This document shows, one piece after another, positions 1-9,542 of a stretch of DNA of 35,797 nt. How positions within the stretch are numbered: position 1 is the first letter of the stretch; every line of letters begins with the position of its first letter. The notes beneath the pieces were generated by a model. That model did not search any database and was not told where the DNA came from. It saw only the letters and a list, made by a program, of their open reading frames with translations. The stretch is from NCBI RefSeq assembly GCF_002252985.1, contig NZ_NHPJ01000083.1, positions 1 through 35,797 on the forward strand. The letters are read 5' to 3'. The position numbers and the translations under genes are program-made. The DNA is from Halorubrum halodurans (GTDB lineage: Archaea > Halobacteriota > Halobacteria > Halobacteriales > Haloferacaceae).

Positions 1-90
1 CCACCGCAATCGCTCGTCGCTTCGATTGTAGCGAACGGATCGGACAGCGAACGCTAAGAGACGGGCTACGCTACGGCGTCAGTGGTCCGA

Positions 91-124
91 TAAAAGCGCG
101 TTCGTGGACGGCCCGTTCGGGCCG
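91..124 (-). terminator. Candidate thermosome terminator
   Basis: On the minus strand, beyond the thermosome stop, a perfect 6-bp stem (119-124 with 109-114, 4-nt loop) is followed by TTTTA at 91-95. A hairpin with a T-run fits transcription termination. The rest of 1-203 shows no gene I can support. Confidence 0.4.
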
Positions 125-203
125 GCCGTGGGTGGTTAGGTCAGACGGTCGGCAGTCGGTTCGACGGTCGGGGTGGCTGGGTGGATGTGGTCGTTCCCGA
201 ACT

Positions 204-1892
<1,689 letters not shown>

Positions 1893-1903
1893 AATCATCC
1901 TCC

Positions 1904-1930
1904 GATTGTTTGTGATTCTATATAAATCCT
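1904..1930 (-). promoter_or_regulatory. Thermosome core promoter
   Basis: On the minus strand ATTTATATAG (1927-1918) is a near-ideal haloarchaeal TATA box, preceded by a purine-rich BRE-like CGAAGG. It predicts initiation near 1896, close to both candidate ATGs. Haloarchaeal cct genes are known to be heat-inducible from their core promoter. Heat control here is inferred from the family. Confidence 0.7.
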
Positions 1931-1994
1931 TCGGTCAGCTCGTGCGAAACCGCAACACGGAGGGGCGGAGCTGGGCGCATGTGGTTCGTTATCA

Positions 1995-2032
1995 CGACCC
2001 TTTATATAGGCCGGTCGACCGGAGAGTTCCGG
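1995..2032 (+). promoter_or_regulatory. Orphan promoter with adjoining palindrome
   Basis: TTTATATAGG (2001-2010) is directly followed by a perfect 12-bp palindrome CCGGTCGACCGG (2011-2022) and by CCGGA-N4-TCCGG (2019-2032). In plus orientation the start would be near 2031, with no ORF downstream. The TATATA core is symmetric, so it could instead serve as a distal minus-strand thermosome promoter with a leader of roughly 85 nt. Confidence 0.45.
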
Positions 2033-2246
2033 CGTCGGAGAGCGGAAACGGAGGAGAGCGAACCCGGAACCGCCGACCGACGTGAGAGCCGGCCACGGGT
2101 CCGGCACAGCAGTGAGCGCCCGGCGAGCGGGAACCCGCCCGCGAGGGAGTCGGACGTCCTCCGGCGACGAGGCTGGGGAGGCGTGAGGGGCGGGGCGACG
2201 GACCGACCACGCCGCGATCGGGCGGAGGGGGTTCCCCGCGGAGCGT

Positions 2247-2789
2247 CTACCGCGGCGCGTTGAAACTCACGTCGTCGTTCAGCTCGTTGGACTTGCGCTC
2301 GAGGTACGAGTACACCGCGCCGTGGGGCGCGCCGTCGAGGAGCATCCCGACCGCACGGCGGACGACCTGAAGCTCCTCCGGCCCCCCGACGGCGCCGACC
2401 GTGGTACCGTAGATCACGACGTTCGCGCCGGTCAGCTCCTCTATCAGCTCGCGGGTCCGGCCGTTCTCGCCGATGATCCGCCCCTTCTTGCGCTGGAGGT
2501 CGTTGTCGTTGCGGGTGTGCTCGGTCAGGTCGATGAGCTCCAGCGTCCGAAGGTCGTGGTCCAGGATCGACAGCGCGGTCTCGGGTTTGAACCCCCGCCC
2601 GATCGCCTTGATCACGTCCGGGGCGACCAGCGCGGCGACGGGGTCGTCCGTCTCCTCGATGGCGACGCTGCCGGACTCCGAGTCGATGTCGAGTCTGACG
2701 CCCGCCCGCTCCTCGATCTCCCGCATCGTCTCGCCCCCGGAACCGATGACGACGCCGATCCGGTCCTGCGGAACCGTCACGTGTTGCAT
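2247..2789 (-). CDS. KH-domain ribosome assembly protein, Pno1/Dim2-like
   Basis: 180-aa RNA-binding protein with two KH modules. The GxxG loops are visible as GSGG (residues 16-19) and GENG (107-110), the second in the KKGRIIGENGRTRELIE context that marks the Pno1/Krr1/Dim2 family. In eukaryotes and archaea this protein acts in maturation of the small ribosomal subunit together with RIO kinases. rio1 lies upstream on the same strand, which supports that role. The start ATG is 26 nt downstream of a TATA element (GTTTAAAAGG, 2820-2811), so the mRNA is probably leaderless. A 7-bp inverted repeat lies between the two. The 365-nt gap to rio1 means it has its own promoter. Confidence 0.92.
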   Translation of the reverse strand: MQHVTVPQDRIGVVIGSGGETMREIEERAGVRLDIDSESGSVAIEETDDPVAALVAPDVIKAIGRGFKPETALSILDHDLRTLELIDLTEHTRNDNDLQRKKGRIIGENGRTRELIEELTGANVVIYGTTVGAVGGPEELQVVRRAVGMLLDGAPHGAVYSYLERKSNELNDDVSFNAPR

Positions 2790-2820
2790 GTCGGGTGATA
2801 CCCGACGGAGCCTTTTAAAC
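2790..2820 (-). promoter_or_regulatory. pno1-like gene promoter with palindrome at the start site
   Basis: The TATA element GTTTAAAAGG (2820-2811, minus) is followed by GTCGGGT-GAT-ACCCGAC (2790-2806), a perfect 7-bp inverted repeat that ends at the nucleotide before the ATG. It covers the predicted transcription start and could be an operator. Because the mRNA is expected to start near 2790, it would not form an RNA hairpin. Confidence 0.5.
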
Positions 2821-3154
2821 GTGTTCCGGGAGCCGCGGTGTGTGTCCGGATGCCGGACGCGTGCGGGCTGCTACCGTAGGTTTTCCGTCGTCCGACCACG
2901 GACGGTCGCGTCCGGCCCCGTCCGCGAAGGGCACGCCGACCACGACGACGAGTCGCGACCGGCACGGCCGGGAGCGCGTCGAGCGGCAGGAACGCGGTGG
3001 CGATGCGGGGAACGAGCACGCCGTGATGCCGCTTCGTGGAGGGCGGGCGAGTCGTCGGTCGGAACCCACGCCGGTGTCGTCCTCGGCTGCTCGCTCGTCC
3101 GGCTGCTCGCTCGTCCGGCTGCTCGCTCGTCCGACTGCTCGCTCGTCCGAGCCC
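2790..3154. other. rio1-pno1 intergenic region
   Basis: A 365-nt gap between two codirectional minus-strand genes. It contains the pno1-like promoter at one end and a 16-nt tandem repeat running out of the rio1 3' end at the other (3085-3164). Between about 2821 and 3084 I see no start with a TATA element and no acidic reading frame. Confidence 0.6.
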
Positions 3155-3164
3155 TCACTCGTCC
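3085..3164. repeat. 16-nt tandem repeat spanning the rio1 stop
   Basis: Unit GGCTGCTCGCTCGTCC (plus strand). Three exact copies lie at 3085-3132. A fourth with one change is at 3133-3148 and a degenerate fifth at 3149-3164. The fifth contains the rio1 stop codon (3155-3157). At the same place the other units read CGA instead of TGA in the gene's sense. The 16-nt period is not a multiple of three. Confidence 0.9.
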
Positions 3165-4087
3165 GGCTCGCCGCTCGGGTCGGGCTCCGGTTCGGTCACG
3201 TACGCGCGGAGGTCGTCGGGGTCGACGTCGATCCCCTGTCGCGTGAAGAAGGTCGCCACGTTCTCGCAGTCGCGGTCGAGGAACTCCCCGGCGTTCGGGT
3301 GGTGAACCGTCACGGCCTGTCCGAGGTCGATGACCACCAGCTCGCCGTCGTGGACGATCATGTTGTACTCCGAGAGGTCGCCGTGGATCAGCCCGGCGCG
3401 GTACAGCCGGCGCATGTACTCGCGAACGACCTCGTAGGCGGTCGCGGGGTTCTCGACGTCGACCTCGCTCAGCCGCCGGGCGCGCTCCTCGGCGTGGCCG
3501 ACGAGCTCCATCACCAGCACGTTCCGCTGGACCGCGATGGGTTCGGGGACGCGAACGCCGGCCTTCCGGGCGCGCTTCAGGTTCGCGAACTCCTTTTTCG
3601 TCCACGCCAGCACCACCGCCTTCTTGTCGTTCGCGATCCCCTCGAATCGGGGGTCACCCTCGAGGTACTCGCGCATCTGCCGGAAGTTCGAGGAGTTGAT
3701 CCGGTACACTTTCACCGCGACCTCGCGGTCGGGCGTGACGCCCTCGGGGCCGCCGCCCGCGGCCGCCGATCCCGGCTCCGGCCGCTCGCCCGCCCTCCCG
3801 CCGAGCGCCTCGAAGACGCTCGCCTCCTTGCCGGTCGAGACCGGGCCGCCGAAGGCGTCGACGTAGCCGTCCTGGACCAGCTTGTACACGGCCGCCAGCG
3901 TCGCGTCGTCGAAGACCGACTCCTGGAGTTTGAACTGCTCGGTGTCTTTCACCCGTTCGCGGAACTCGTTGAACTCCCGGTCCTGTCGGCGGGCGATCCG
4001 GTCCGCCTCGGTGTCCGAGACGTCCAGCTCCTCCCACTCGTCGCCGGGCTGGTCCGCGGGCTCGAGCAGCACGAACTCCTCGCTCAT
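3155..4087 (-). CDS. rio1: RIO1-type serine protein kinase
   Basis: 310-aa atypical kinase/ATPase of the RIO1 family, needed for late 40S/30S maturation. Kinase motifs are in order: nucleotide loop STGKEASVF (84-92), ATP-anchoring K126 in VAVKVY, catalytic HGDLSEYN with D237, and metal-binding IDLGQ with D254. A Gly/Pro-rich stretch (about 95-120) is inserted between the loop and the lysine, and the tail is acidic. An in-frame GTG exists at 4171. I choose ATG 4087 because TTTATCAG (4118-4111) lies 26-28 nt upstream and the protein then starts MSEEFVLLEP, as in related proteins. The KH protein lies downstream on the same strand. The COG2433 gene diverges from it. Confidence 0.95.
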   Translation of the reverse strand: MSEEFVLLEPADQPGDEWEELDVSDTEADRIARRQDREFNEFRERVKDTEQFKLQESVFDDATLAAVYKLVQDGYVDAFGGPVSTGKEASVFEALGGRAGERPEPGSAAAGGGPEGVTPDREVAVKVYRINSSNFRQMREYLEGDPRFEGIANDKKAVVLAWTKKEFANLKRARKAGVRVPEPIAVQRNVLVMELVGHAEERARRLSEVDVENPATAYEVVREYMRRLYRAGLIHGDLSEYNMIVHDGELVVIDLGQAVTVHHPNAGEFLDRDCENVATFFTRQGIDVDPDDLRAYVTEPEPDPSGEPDE

Positions 4088-4108
4088 TCGTCCCGACTTC
4101 GCCGCGGT

Positions 4109-4190
4109 AACTGATAAACGGGCGGGTCGAGCGCGCGACGGGTCGCCGCCCGGACGTGAGCGGACGATCACCCGCGGCGTGGGGTATATA
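4109..4190. promoter_or_regulatory. Divergent promoters of rio1 and the COG2433 gene
   Basis: Minus strand: CGTTTATCAG (4120-4111) is positioned for a leaderless rio1 mRNA starting near 4089. Plus strand: GGTATATA (4183-4190) is positioned for initiation near 4214, one base before the GTG start at 4215. The two TATA elements are about 70 bp apart. Confidence 0.6.
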
Positions 4191-4214
4191 CGGCCGAGCG
4201 GCCTACGTTACTCC

Positions 4215-6263
4215 GTGACATCCCGGACCATCCGCGCCCGCGACCGGCCGGTGTTCGGCGTCGACGTACAAAGCGGCGACGTTCGCGGCGACGACCCCTC
4301 CTACGCGCTCGTGATCCTCGATCCGGTCGACGACGACGACGACCCCGACGCCCCGGACGCCGACGGGCCGCTCGCGCGGGTCACCCGCGACGTGGTCTCG
4401 CTCCGGAAGCTCCGGCGGCTGATCGACGACCGCGAGCCGCTGTACGTCGCCACCGACAACGCCTACGAGCTGGCCCCCGACAAGAACGCGCTCGTGGGGC
4501 TGCTGCGGTCGCTGCCGGACGGGACCCGGCTCGTCCAGGTGACGGGCGCGGAGCGGCCGGAACCGCTCTCGCGGGTCGCCTCCAGACACGGGGTCCCGTA
4601 CGGGAAGAAGCCGATGAAGGAGGCGGAGGCGGCCGCCCGGCTCGCGGCCGCCAACGTCGGCCACGAGGTGACCGCCTTCACCGACGAGACCACGGTGAAG
4701 GTCTCGCGCGGGCGCTCGACCGGGAAGGGCGGGTGGAGCCAGGACCGGTACACCCGCCGGATCCACGGCAACGTCCGGAAGCGGACGCGACAGGTCCAGT
4801 CGAAGCTCGAGGAGGCGAACCTCGCGTTCGACCGGGAGGTGACGGAGAAGTACGGCGGCTTCGCGAACGCCGTCTTCACCGTCGCGGCCCGCCCGGAGGA
4901 GATCCCCGTGTCGAACTCGCGGGCGGGCGACGTCCGCGTCGAGGTCGAACGCGAGCGCCGCGACGGGATCGAGTACGAGCCGCTCGTGAAGCGCCGCGAC
5001 CGGGTCATCGTCGGGATCGACCCCGGCACGACCACCGCGGCCGCGGTCGTCGGCCTCGACGGCACCGTCCACGCGCTCTACTCCTCGCGGACGGCCGACA
5101 CGGCGGAGGTGACCGAGTGGGTGATCGAACAGGGGCGGCCGATCGTCGTCGCCGCCGACGTGGAGCCGATGCCCGAGACCGTCGAGAAGTTCCGCCGCTC
5201 CTTCGACGCCGCCGGCTGGCGGCCCACGACCGACCTCCCGGTCGACGAGAAGCTCCACCGGACGCGGGAGGCGAGCTACGGGAACGACCACGAGCGCGAC
5301 GCGCTGGCAGCCGCGCTGTACGCCTACGATGCCCACGCCGACCAGTTCGAGCGGATCACGGAGAAGACGCCCCCGCGGCTCGACCGCGAGGAGGTGATCG
5401 CGGGCGTCGTCGCCGGCGGCGCGTCCGTCGAGGCCGTCATCGAGGACCTGCGGGCCGACCGCGACGGCGACGGCGACGACGGCGGGACCGCCGCCGAGGA
5501 GGACCCCACGGAGCCTGACCGAACCGAGGAGGAGGAGACGATCCGGCGGCTCCGCGACCGGGTCGATCGGCTGGAGTCACACACGGAGTCGCTGGAGGCG
5601 GACCTCGAGGAGCGCGACGAGCGGATCGCGGAGCTGGAGGCCGAACTCGAGGAGGCGAAACGCGAGGAGCGGATCGAGGCGCGCAGTCGACGGATCGTCG
5701 CGCGGCTCGAACGCGAGACCGAGCGGCTGGAGCGCGAGCGCGACGAGGCCCGCGAGACGGTGGCGGAGCTCGAGAGGAAGGTGGAGACGCTGAAGGAGCT
5801 GTGGCGGCTCGACCACTCCAACTTCGACGACGTCGCCGAGGACCGGGGGCTCGTCAGCGTGAAGGTCGTCGAGCAGTTCACGCTCGACGCGATCGACGCG
5901 GCCGACGAGGCGTACGGGCTCGTCGCCGGCGACGTGGTGTACCTCCGGGACGCCTCCGGTGCCGGGCGGCGGACCGCGGAGCGGCTCGCCGAGACCGACC
6001 CGCGGGCGGTGATCCGGGACGGCAACCTCTCCGACGTCGCGGACCGCGTGCTCTTCGACGACGGGATCCCGGTCGTTCCCGCGTCGGCCGTCCCCGTCCG
6101 CGAGGTCGACGAACTCGCGGTCGCCGAGGAGGCGGACCTGGAGGCCGCGGTCGACGACTGGGAGTCGCGGGCGGAGCGTCGCCGGCGCGACGAGCGGGCC
6201 GAGCGGCTGGACCGGATCATCTCCGAACACCGGGCGGGGACGAGACTCGAGACGGAGGAGTGA
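4215..6263 (+). CDS. COG2433/DUF460 RuvC-YqgF-fold protein with coiled coil
   Basis: 682-aa archaeal protein of unknown function. The N-terminal part (1-250) is the DUF460 region, starting with an RNase H-like first strand (FGVDVQSG). A second RNase H-like strand IVGIDPGTTT carries D269, the position of the first catalytic Asp in RuvC/YqgF folds. About residues 437-535 form a long charged coiled coil (ELEAELEEAKREERIE and similar). A C-terminal domain (about 545-650) follows. GTG at 4215 is the start: a TATA element lies 26 nt upstream, and the frame further upstream overlaps the rio1 promoter and coding region. COG2433 is described as a predicted nuclease, but no activity is established. Its position opposite rio1 hints at RNA or ribosome work, which is inference. 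Confidence 0.88.
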   Translation: MTSRTIRARDRPVFGVDVQSGDVRGDDPSYALVILDPVDDDDDPDAPDADGPLARVTRDVVSLRKLRRLIDDREPLYVATDNAYELAPDKNALVGLLRSLPDGTRLVQVTGAERPEPLSRVASRHGVPYGKKPMKEAEAAARLAAANVGHEVTAFTDETTVKVSRGRSTGKGGWSQDRYTRRIHGNVRKRTRQVQSKLEEANLAFDREVTEKYGGFANAVFTVAARPEEIPVSNSRAGDVRVEVERERRDGIEYEPLVKRRDRVIVGIDPGTTTAAAVVGLDGTVHALYSSRTADTAEVTEWVIEQGRPIVVAADVEPMPETVEKFRRSFDAAGWRPTTDLPVDEKLHRTREASYGNDHERDALAAALYAYDAHADQFERITEKTPPRLDREEVIAGVVAGGASVEAVIEDLRADRDGDGDDGGTAAEEDPTEPDRTEEEETIRRLRDRVDRLESHTESLEADLEERDERIAELEAELEEAKREERIEARSRRIVARLERETERLERERDEARETVAELERKVETLKELWRLDHSNFDDVAEDRGLVSVKVVEQFTLDAIDAADEAYGLVAGDVVYLRDASGAGRRTAERLAETDPRAVIRDGNLSDVADRVLFDDGIPVVPASAVPVREVDELAVAEEADLEAAVDDWESRAERRRRDERAERLDRIISEHRAGTRLETEE

Positions 6264-6324
6264 CCCGGACCCGGATCGGGGCGTTTCCAGAAGTCATATC
6301 CCGAGCGCCCGCGCTATCGTAGCC

Positions 6325-7311
6325 ATGGACGCCCACGAGCGGATCACCCGGAACACGGCCGAGGTGGTCACCGAGGAGGAGATCGAGACGCTGGCCGACG
6401 ACCCCGACGGGAAGCGGGCGTACGTCGGCTACGAGCCCTCCGGCGTTCTCCACATCGGCCACATGCTCACGGCGAACAAGCTGATCGACCTCCAGGAGGC
6501 CGGCTTCGAGGTCACCGTCCTGCTCGCGGACGTCCACGCGTACCTCAACGACAAGGGCTCGTTCGCCGAGATCCGGAGCACGGCGGAGCGGATGCGCGAC
6601 CAGTTCATCGCCTACGGGCTCGACGAGTCGAACACCCAGTTCGTGCTCGGCTCCGACTTCCAGCTCGACGAGGACTACACGCTCGATCTCCACGCCCTCG
6701 AGCTCGAGACCACGCTGGCGCGCGCAGAGCGCGCCATGGCCGAGATCAAGTCGGGCGACTCGGTGAAGGTCTCACAGGCGGTGTACCCGCTGATGCAGGC
6801 GCTCGACATCCCGTACCTCGGCGTCGACCTGGCGGTCGGCGGGATGGAACAGCGGAAGGTCCACATGCTCGCGCGTGACGTCCTCCCGAGCATCGACCGC
6901 GAGCCGCCGACGAGCCTCCACACCCCGCTTATCGCCGACCTCGCAACCGGCGAGGGGAAGATGTCCTCCAGTACGGGCGTCACCATCTCGATGGAGGACT
7001 CCCGCGAGGCGATAGCGGAGAAGGTGAACAAGGCGTACTGCCCGCCGACGGCCGACCCGGACCCGACCGAGGAGGGCGTCGAGCGCGAGAACCCCGTCCT
7101 CCAGGTGTTCGAGTACCACGTCTTCCCCCGGTTCGAGACCGTCGTCGTCGAACGTCCCGAGGAGTACGGCGGCGACCTCGAGTACGCGGAGTACGACGCG
7201 CTCGAGGCCGACCTCGAGGCCGGCGAGCTTCACCCGGCGGACGCCAAGGGCGCGCTCGCGGCGTACCTCGACCGGCTCGTCGCGCCCGGGCGCGAGCAGT
7301 TGGCCGAGTAG
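6325..7311 (+). CDS. tyrS: Tyrosyl-tRNA synthetase
   Basis: 328-aa class I aminoacyl-tRNA synthetase of the compact archaeal/eukaryotic type, charging tRNA-Tyr in the cytosol. The HIGH motif is at residues 43-46 (within YEPSGVLHIGH) and KMSSS at 212-216. The stretch VYPLMQALDIPYLGVDLAVGG between them is characteristic of TyrRS and argues against the related TrpRS. A CATATC element (6295-6300) 26 nt before the ATG gives it its own leaderless promoter, although the preceding gene ends only 61 nt upstream. Confidence 0.95.
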   Translation: MDAHERITRNTAEVVTEEEIETLADDPDGKRAYVGYEPSGVLHIGHMLTANKLIDLQEAGFEVTVLLADVHAYLNDKGSFAEIRSTAERMRDQFIAYGLDESNTQFVLGSDFQLDEDYTLDLHALELETTLARAERAMAEIKSGDSVKVSQAVYPLMQALDIPYLGVDLAVGGMEQRKVHMLARDVLPSIDREPPTSLHTPLIADLATGEGKMSSSTGVTISMEDSREAIAEKVNKAYCPPTADPDPTEEGVERENPVLQVFEYHVFPRFETVVVERPEEYGGDLEYAEYDALEADLEAGELHPADAKGALAAYLDRLVAPGREQLAE

Positions 7312-7350
7312 CCGCGACGGCAGCCGCGGCCGCCGTCGGATGCCCCGTTC

Positions 7351-8091
7351 TCACGTCCCGCCGCCGACCGGACAGGTCCCGTCGAGACACCGCCGTCCGG
7401 TGGCGGTCTCGAACACCGGCAGCCCGCAGGCACACTCGTCGACGGCGACGCCGGACGGGACGGAGAGGGTCGTCTCGCAGTCGGGAGCCGTACAGGCGAG
7501 GTAGACGCGGCCGGGCGCGTACCGGACCGCGAGATCGGTCCCGCAGTCCGGACAGTCCCAGACGCGGTCGAACCGGTCGCTGACGGCCTCCTCGAGCGGG
7601 TCACACGACGGGTCCGAACAGAGGTGGAACGCCTCGCCGCGCTCGACGCGGATCTTCGGCGACCCGCACGCCTCGCAGGTCGCGTCGGTGACGCTCGCCC
7701 CGGCGGGCAGCCCCCAGCGGCGCTCGCAGTCGAGACAGACCACGTCGCCCCGCGAGCGCACGAGGGGGCCGCCGTCGTCCGGACAGGTCCCGACCGGGAT
7801 CCCGGCCTCGGTGACCGGAAGCGCCCGGCTGGCGGTCGCCGCCTCGGCGACGACGCGGAGCCGCCGGGATCCGTCCCGCGCGGTGACGGTGAAGCCCGCC
7901 CCGTCGCCCTCGACGACCACCGACTCCGGCCGGGTGAGCCACGCGACGGGCTGGTAGCCGTCGGCGTCGTGGACGAGCGTGGTGTTGTCGGGCTTGATCA
8001 GGACGACGACGCGGCCGCGGTGGGTGCGGGTCCGGTCGCCGCGTTCGGTCACCCGACAGTCGCCGGCGAGGACGCGGAGGCGTGCTGGCAT
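7351..8091 (-). CDS. NucS N-terminal-like domain joined to zinc ribbons
   Basis: 246 aa. Residues about 19-60 (DRTRTHRGRVVVLIKPDNT to GYQPVAWL) resemble the N-terminal DNA-binding half of the mismatch endonuclease NucS/EndoMS (DUF91). The C-terminal nuclease half is absent. Instead there is a run of Cys clusters: C103/C119/C122 (one ligand missing), C139/C142/C158/C163, C180/C183/C200/C205 and C220/C222/C235/C240. The third resembles topoisomerase-type C4 zinc fingers. I expect a nucleic-acid-binding, non-cleaving protein. ATG 8091 follows a GCTTAAGC element by 26 nt. It converges with tyrS. The domain assignment is from motif memory, not a search. Confidence 0.75.
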   Translation of the reverse strand: MPARLRVLAGDCRVTERGDRTRTHRGRVVVLIKPDNTTLVHDADGYQPVAWLTRPESVVVEGDGAGFTVTARDGSRRLRVVAEAATASRALPVTEAGIPVGTCPDDGGPLVRSRGDVVCLDCERRWGLPAGASVTDATCEACGSPKIRVERGEAFHLCSDPSCDPLEEAVSDRFDRVWDCPDCGTDLAVRYAPGRVYLACTAPDCETTLSVPSGVAVDECACGLPVFETATGRRCLDGTCPVGGGT

Positions 8092-8154
8092 GCGCGGTCT
8101 GGCCGCGGCATGCGGCTTAAGCGGTCGGCGGGGGAGCGAGAGCGCGTCGACGGG

Positions 8155-9471
8155 TCACGCCTCGTCGACCCGCGCGACGAGGTCGCTCGCGGCCTCGGCG
8201 GCGCGAGCCTTGACCGCGTCGGCGTCGAGCGTCAGGACCTCCCGGTCGCGCATGAGGACGCGGCCGTCACAGACGGTGTGGCGCACGTCGCTCCCGCGGA
8301 CCGCGTACGCGAGGTGCGAGACCGGGTCGTGAACCGGCGTCAGGTGCGGCCGATCGAGGTCGACGACGGCGAGGTCGGCCGCCTCGCCCTCCGCGATCCG
8401 GCCGCCGGGAAGCCCGAGCGCGTCCGCGCCGCCCGCGGTCGCCATCTCCACGACGGCCCCCGCAGGAACCGCGCTCGCGTCGTCGGCAGCGAGTTTGCCC
8501 ACCATCGCGGCGTCGCGCATCTCGTCGAAGAGGTCGAGGTCGTTGTTCGAGGCCGCCCCGTCCGTGCCGAGCGCGACGGTGACGCCCGCCTCGCGCAGAC
8601 GCTGGACCGGGGCGGTCCCGCTCGCGAGCTTCATGTTCGAGGCCGGACAGTGGACGGCCGCGGTCCCCGTCTCCGCGAGCAGGTCGATCTCCGCGTCGTC
8701 GACGTGGACGCAGTGGGCGAGGAAGTTTCCCTCGCCGAGCGCGCCGAGGTCGGCGGCGTACGCGAGGGGTCGCTCGCCGCGCTCCTCGACGATCGGGTCG
8801 ACCTCGTCTCGCGTCTCGTTCGCGTGGAGGTGGACCGGTACGTCCTCCGCCGCGGCCCGCTCGATCCCCTCGCGGAGGTGCTCCTCGCCGACCGTCGTCA
8901 GCGAGTGGGGCATGAACGCGGTCCGCACTCGCCCGTCGGCGGCCCCGTCGAGGTCGGCGGCGACCGCGAGGCTCTCCTCGACGTCCGCGATCGCCTCCTC
9001 CTCCCCCTTCCCGACCGTGACGACGCCGTGGCCGAGGCGAGCGCGCACGCCCGCACGGTCGACCACGTCGGCGACGCGGTCGGTCGCGAAGTACATGTCG
9101 GCGAACGCGGTCGTTCCCGACCGGATCATCTCCAAGACCCCGAGCTCGGCCCCGACCTCGATGTCGTCGTCGGTGAGTTCGGCCTCCGCGGGCCAGACGT
9201 CCTCGCGGAGCCACGCGTCGAGCGGCTTGTCGTCCGCGTAACCGCGCAGCAACGTCATCGAGACGTGGGTGTGGGCGTTGACCAGACCGGGGATCACCAG
9301 CCCGCCCGTCGCGTCGAGGGTCCCGGCGGCGTCGGCGGCGTGTTCGGCGACCGCCTCGTCCCGCCCGACGGCGAGGATCGTCCCCGTCTCGCGGTCGACG
9401 ACGACGTCGCCCTCGCGCACGCGGCCGTCGGGGTGGAGGACCCGTCCGCCCGTGATACACAGCGTGTCCAT
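8155..9471 (-). CDS. Amidohydrolase: MTA/SAH or 5'-deoxyadenosine deaminase family
   Basis: 438-aa zinc-dependent deaminase of the TRZ/ATZ-like amidohydrolase superfamily. Metal ligands are visible: H67 and H69 (NAHTHVS), H216 (HLHANE), H253/H256 (HCVH region) and D304 (LGTDGAASNN). Length and motifs match archaeal MtaD/DadD, which deaminate S-adenosylhomocysteine, methylthioadenosine or 5'-deoxyadenosine and so recycle SAM by-products. The exact substrate cannot be read from the sequence. Chlorohydrolase-like relatives are the main alternative. ATG 9471 lies 26 nt from a GTTAGG element (9501-9496), consistent with a leaderless mRNA. Confidence 0.88.
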   Translation of the reverse strand: MDTLCITGGRVLHPDGRVREGDVVVDRETGTILAVGRDEAVAEHAADAAGTLDATGGLVIPGLVNAHTHVSMTLLRGYADDKPLDAWLREDVWPAEAELTDDDIEVGAELGVLEMIRSGTTAFADMYFATDRVADVVDRAGVRARLGHGVVTVGKGEEEAIADVEESLAVAADLDGAADGRVRTAFMPHSLTTVGEEHLREGIERAAAEDVPVHLHANETRDEVDPIVEERGERPLAYAADLGALGEGNFLAHCVHVDDAEIDLLAETGTAAVHCPASNMKLASGTAPVQRLREAGVTVALGTDGAASNNDLDLFDEMRDAAMVGKLAADDASAVPAGAVVEMATAGGADALGLPGGRIAEGEAADLAVVDLDRPHLTPVHDPVSHLAYAVRGSDVRHTVCDGRVLMRDREVLTLDADAVKARAAEAASDLVARVDEA

Positions 9472-9542
9472 GCGGGCCGGTTCCGCGCCGCGGGCCTAAC
9501 CCCTTCCGTTCTCGTCGACGCTCGCTCGTCGTCGAACCCCGC

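Larger units (their letters stand above)
1899..2246. other. Intergenic region with a second, orphan promoter
   Basis: These 348 nt hold the thermosome promoter (1904-1930) and a second TATA/palindrome cluster (1995-2032). From about 2032 to 2246 the plus strand is purine-rich and has no ATG. A GTG at about 2083 gives only a 34-codon frame with no acidic bias. No protein gene is supported. A non-coding transcript is possible. Confidence 0.5.

Noticed and set aside
2032..2246. RNase P RNA, SRP RNA or tRNA in the purine-rich spacer
   Set aside because: None of the conserved blocks of these RNAs could be recognised; only the orphan promoter supports any transcript.
3085..3164. CRISPR-like short repeat array
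   Set aside because: Repeats are contiguous with no spacers and only 16 nt long; a tandem repeat, not a CRISPR.
2840..4114. 424-codon plus-strand open frame
   Set aside because: Antisense to rio1 and its downstream repeat; no family resemblance and no promoter-start match.
9472..9542. Possible small gene between the amidohydrolase and MFS genes
   Set aside because: Only 71 nt, fully explained by the amidohydrolase promoter and the MFS 3' end.
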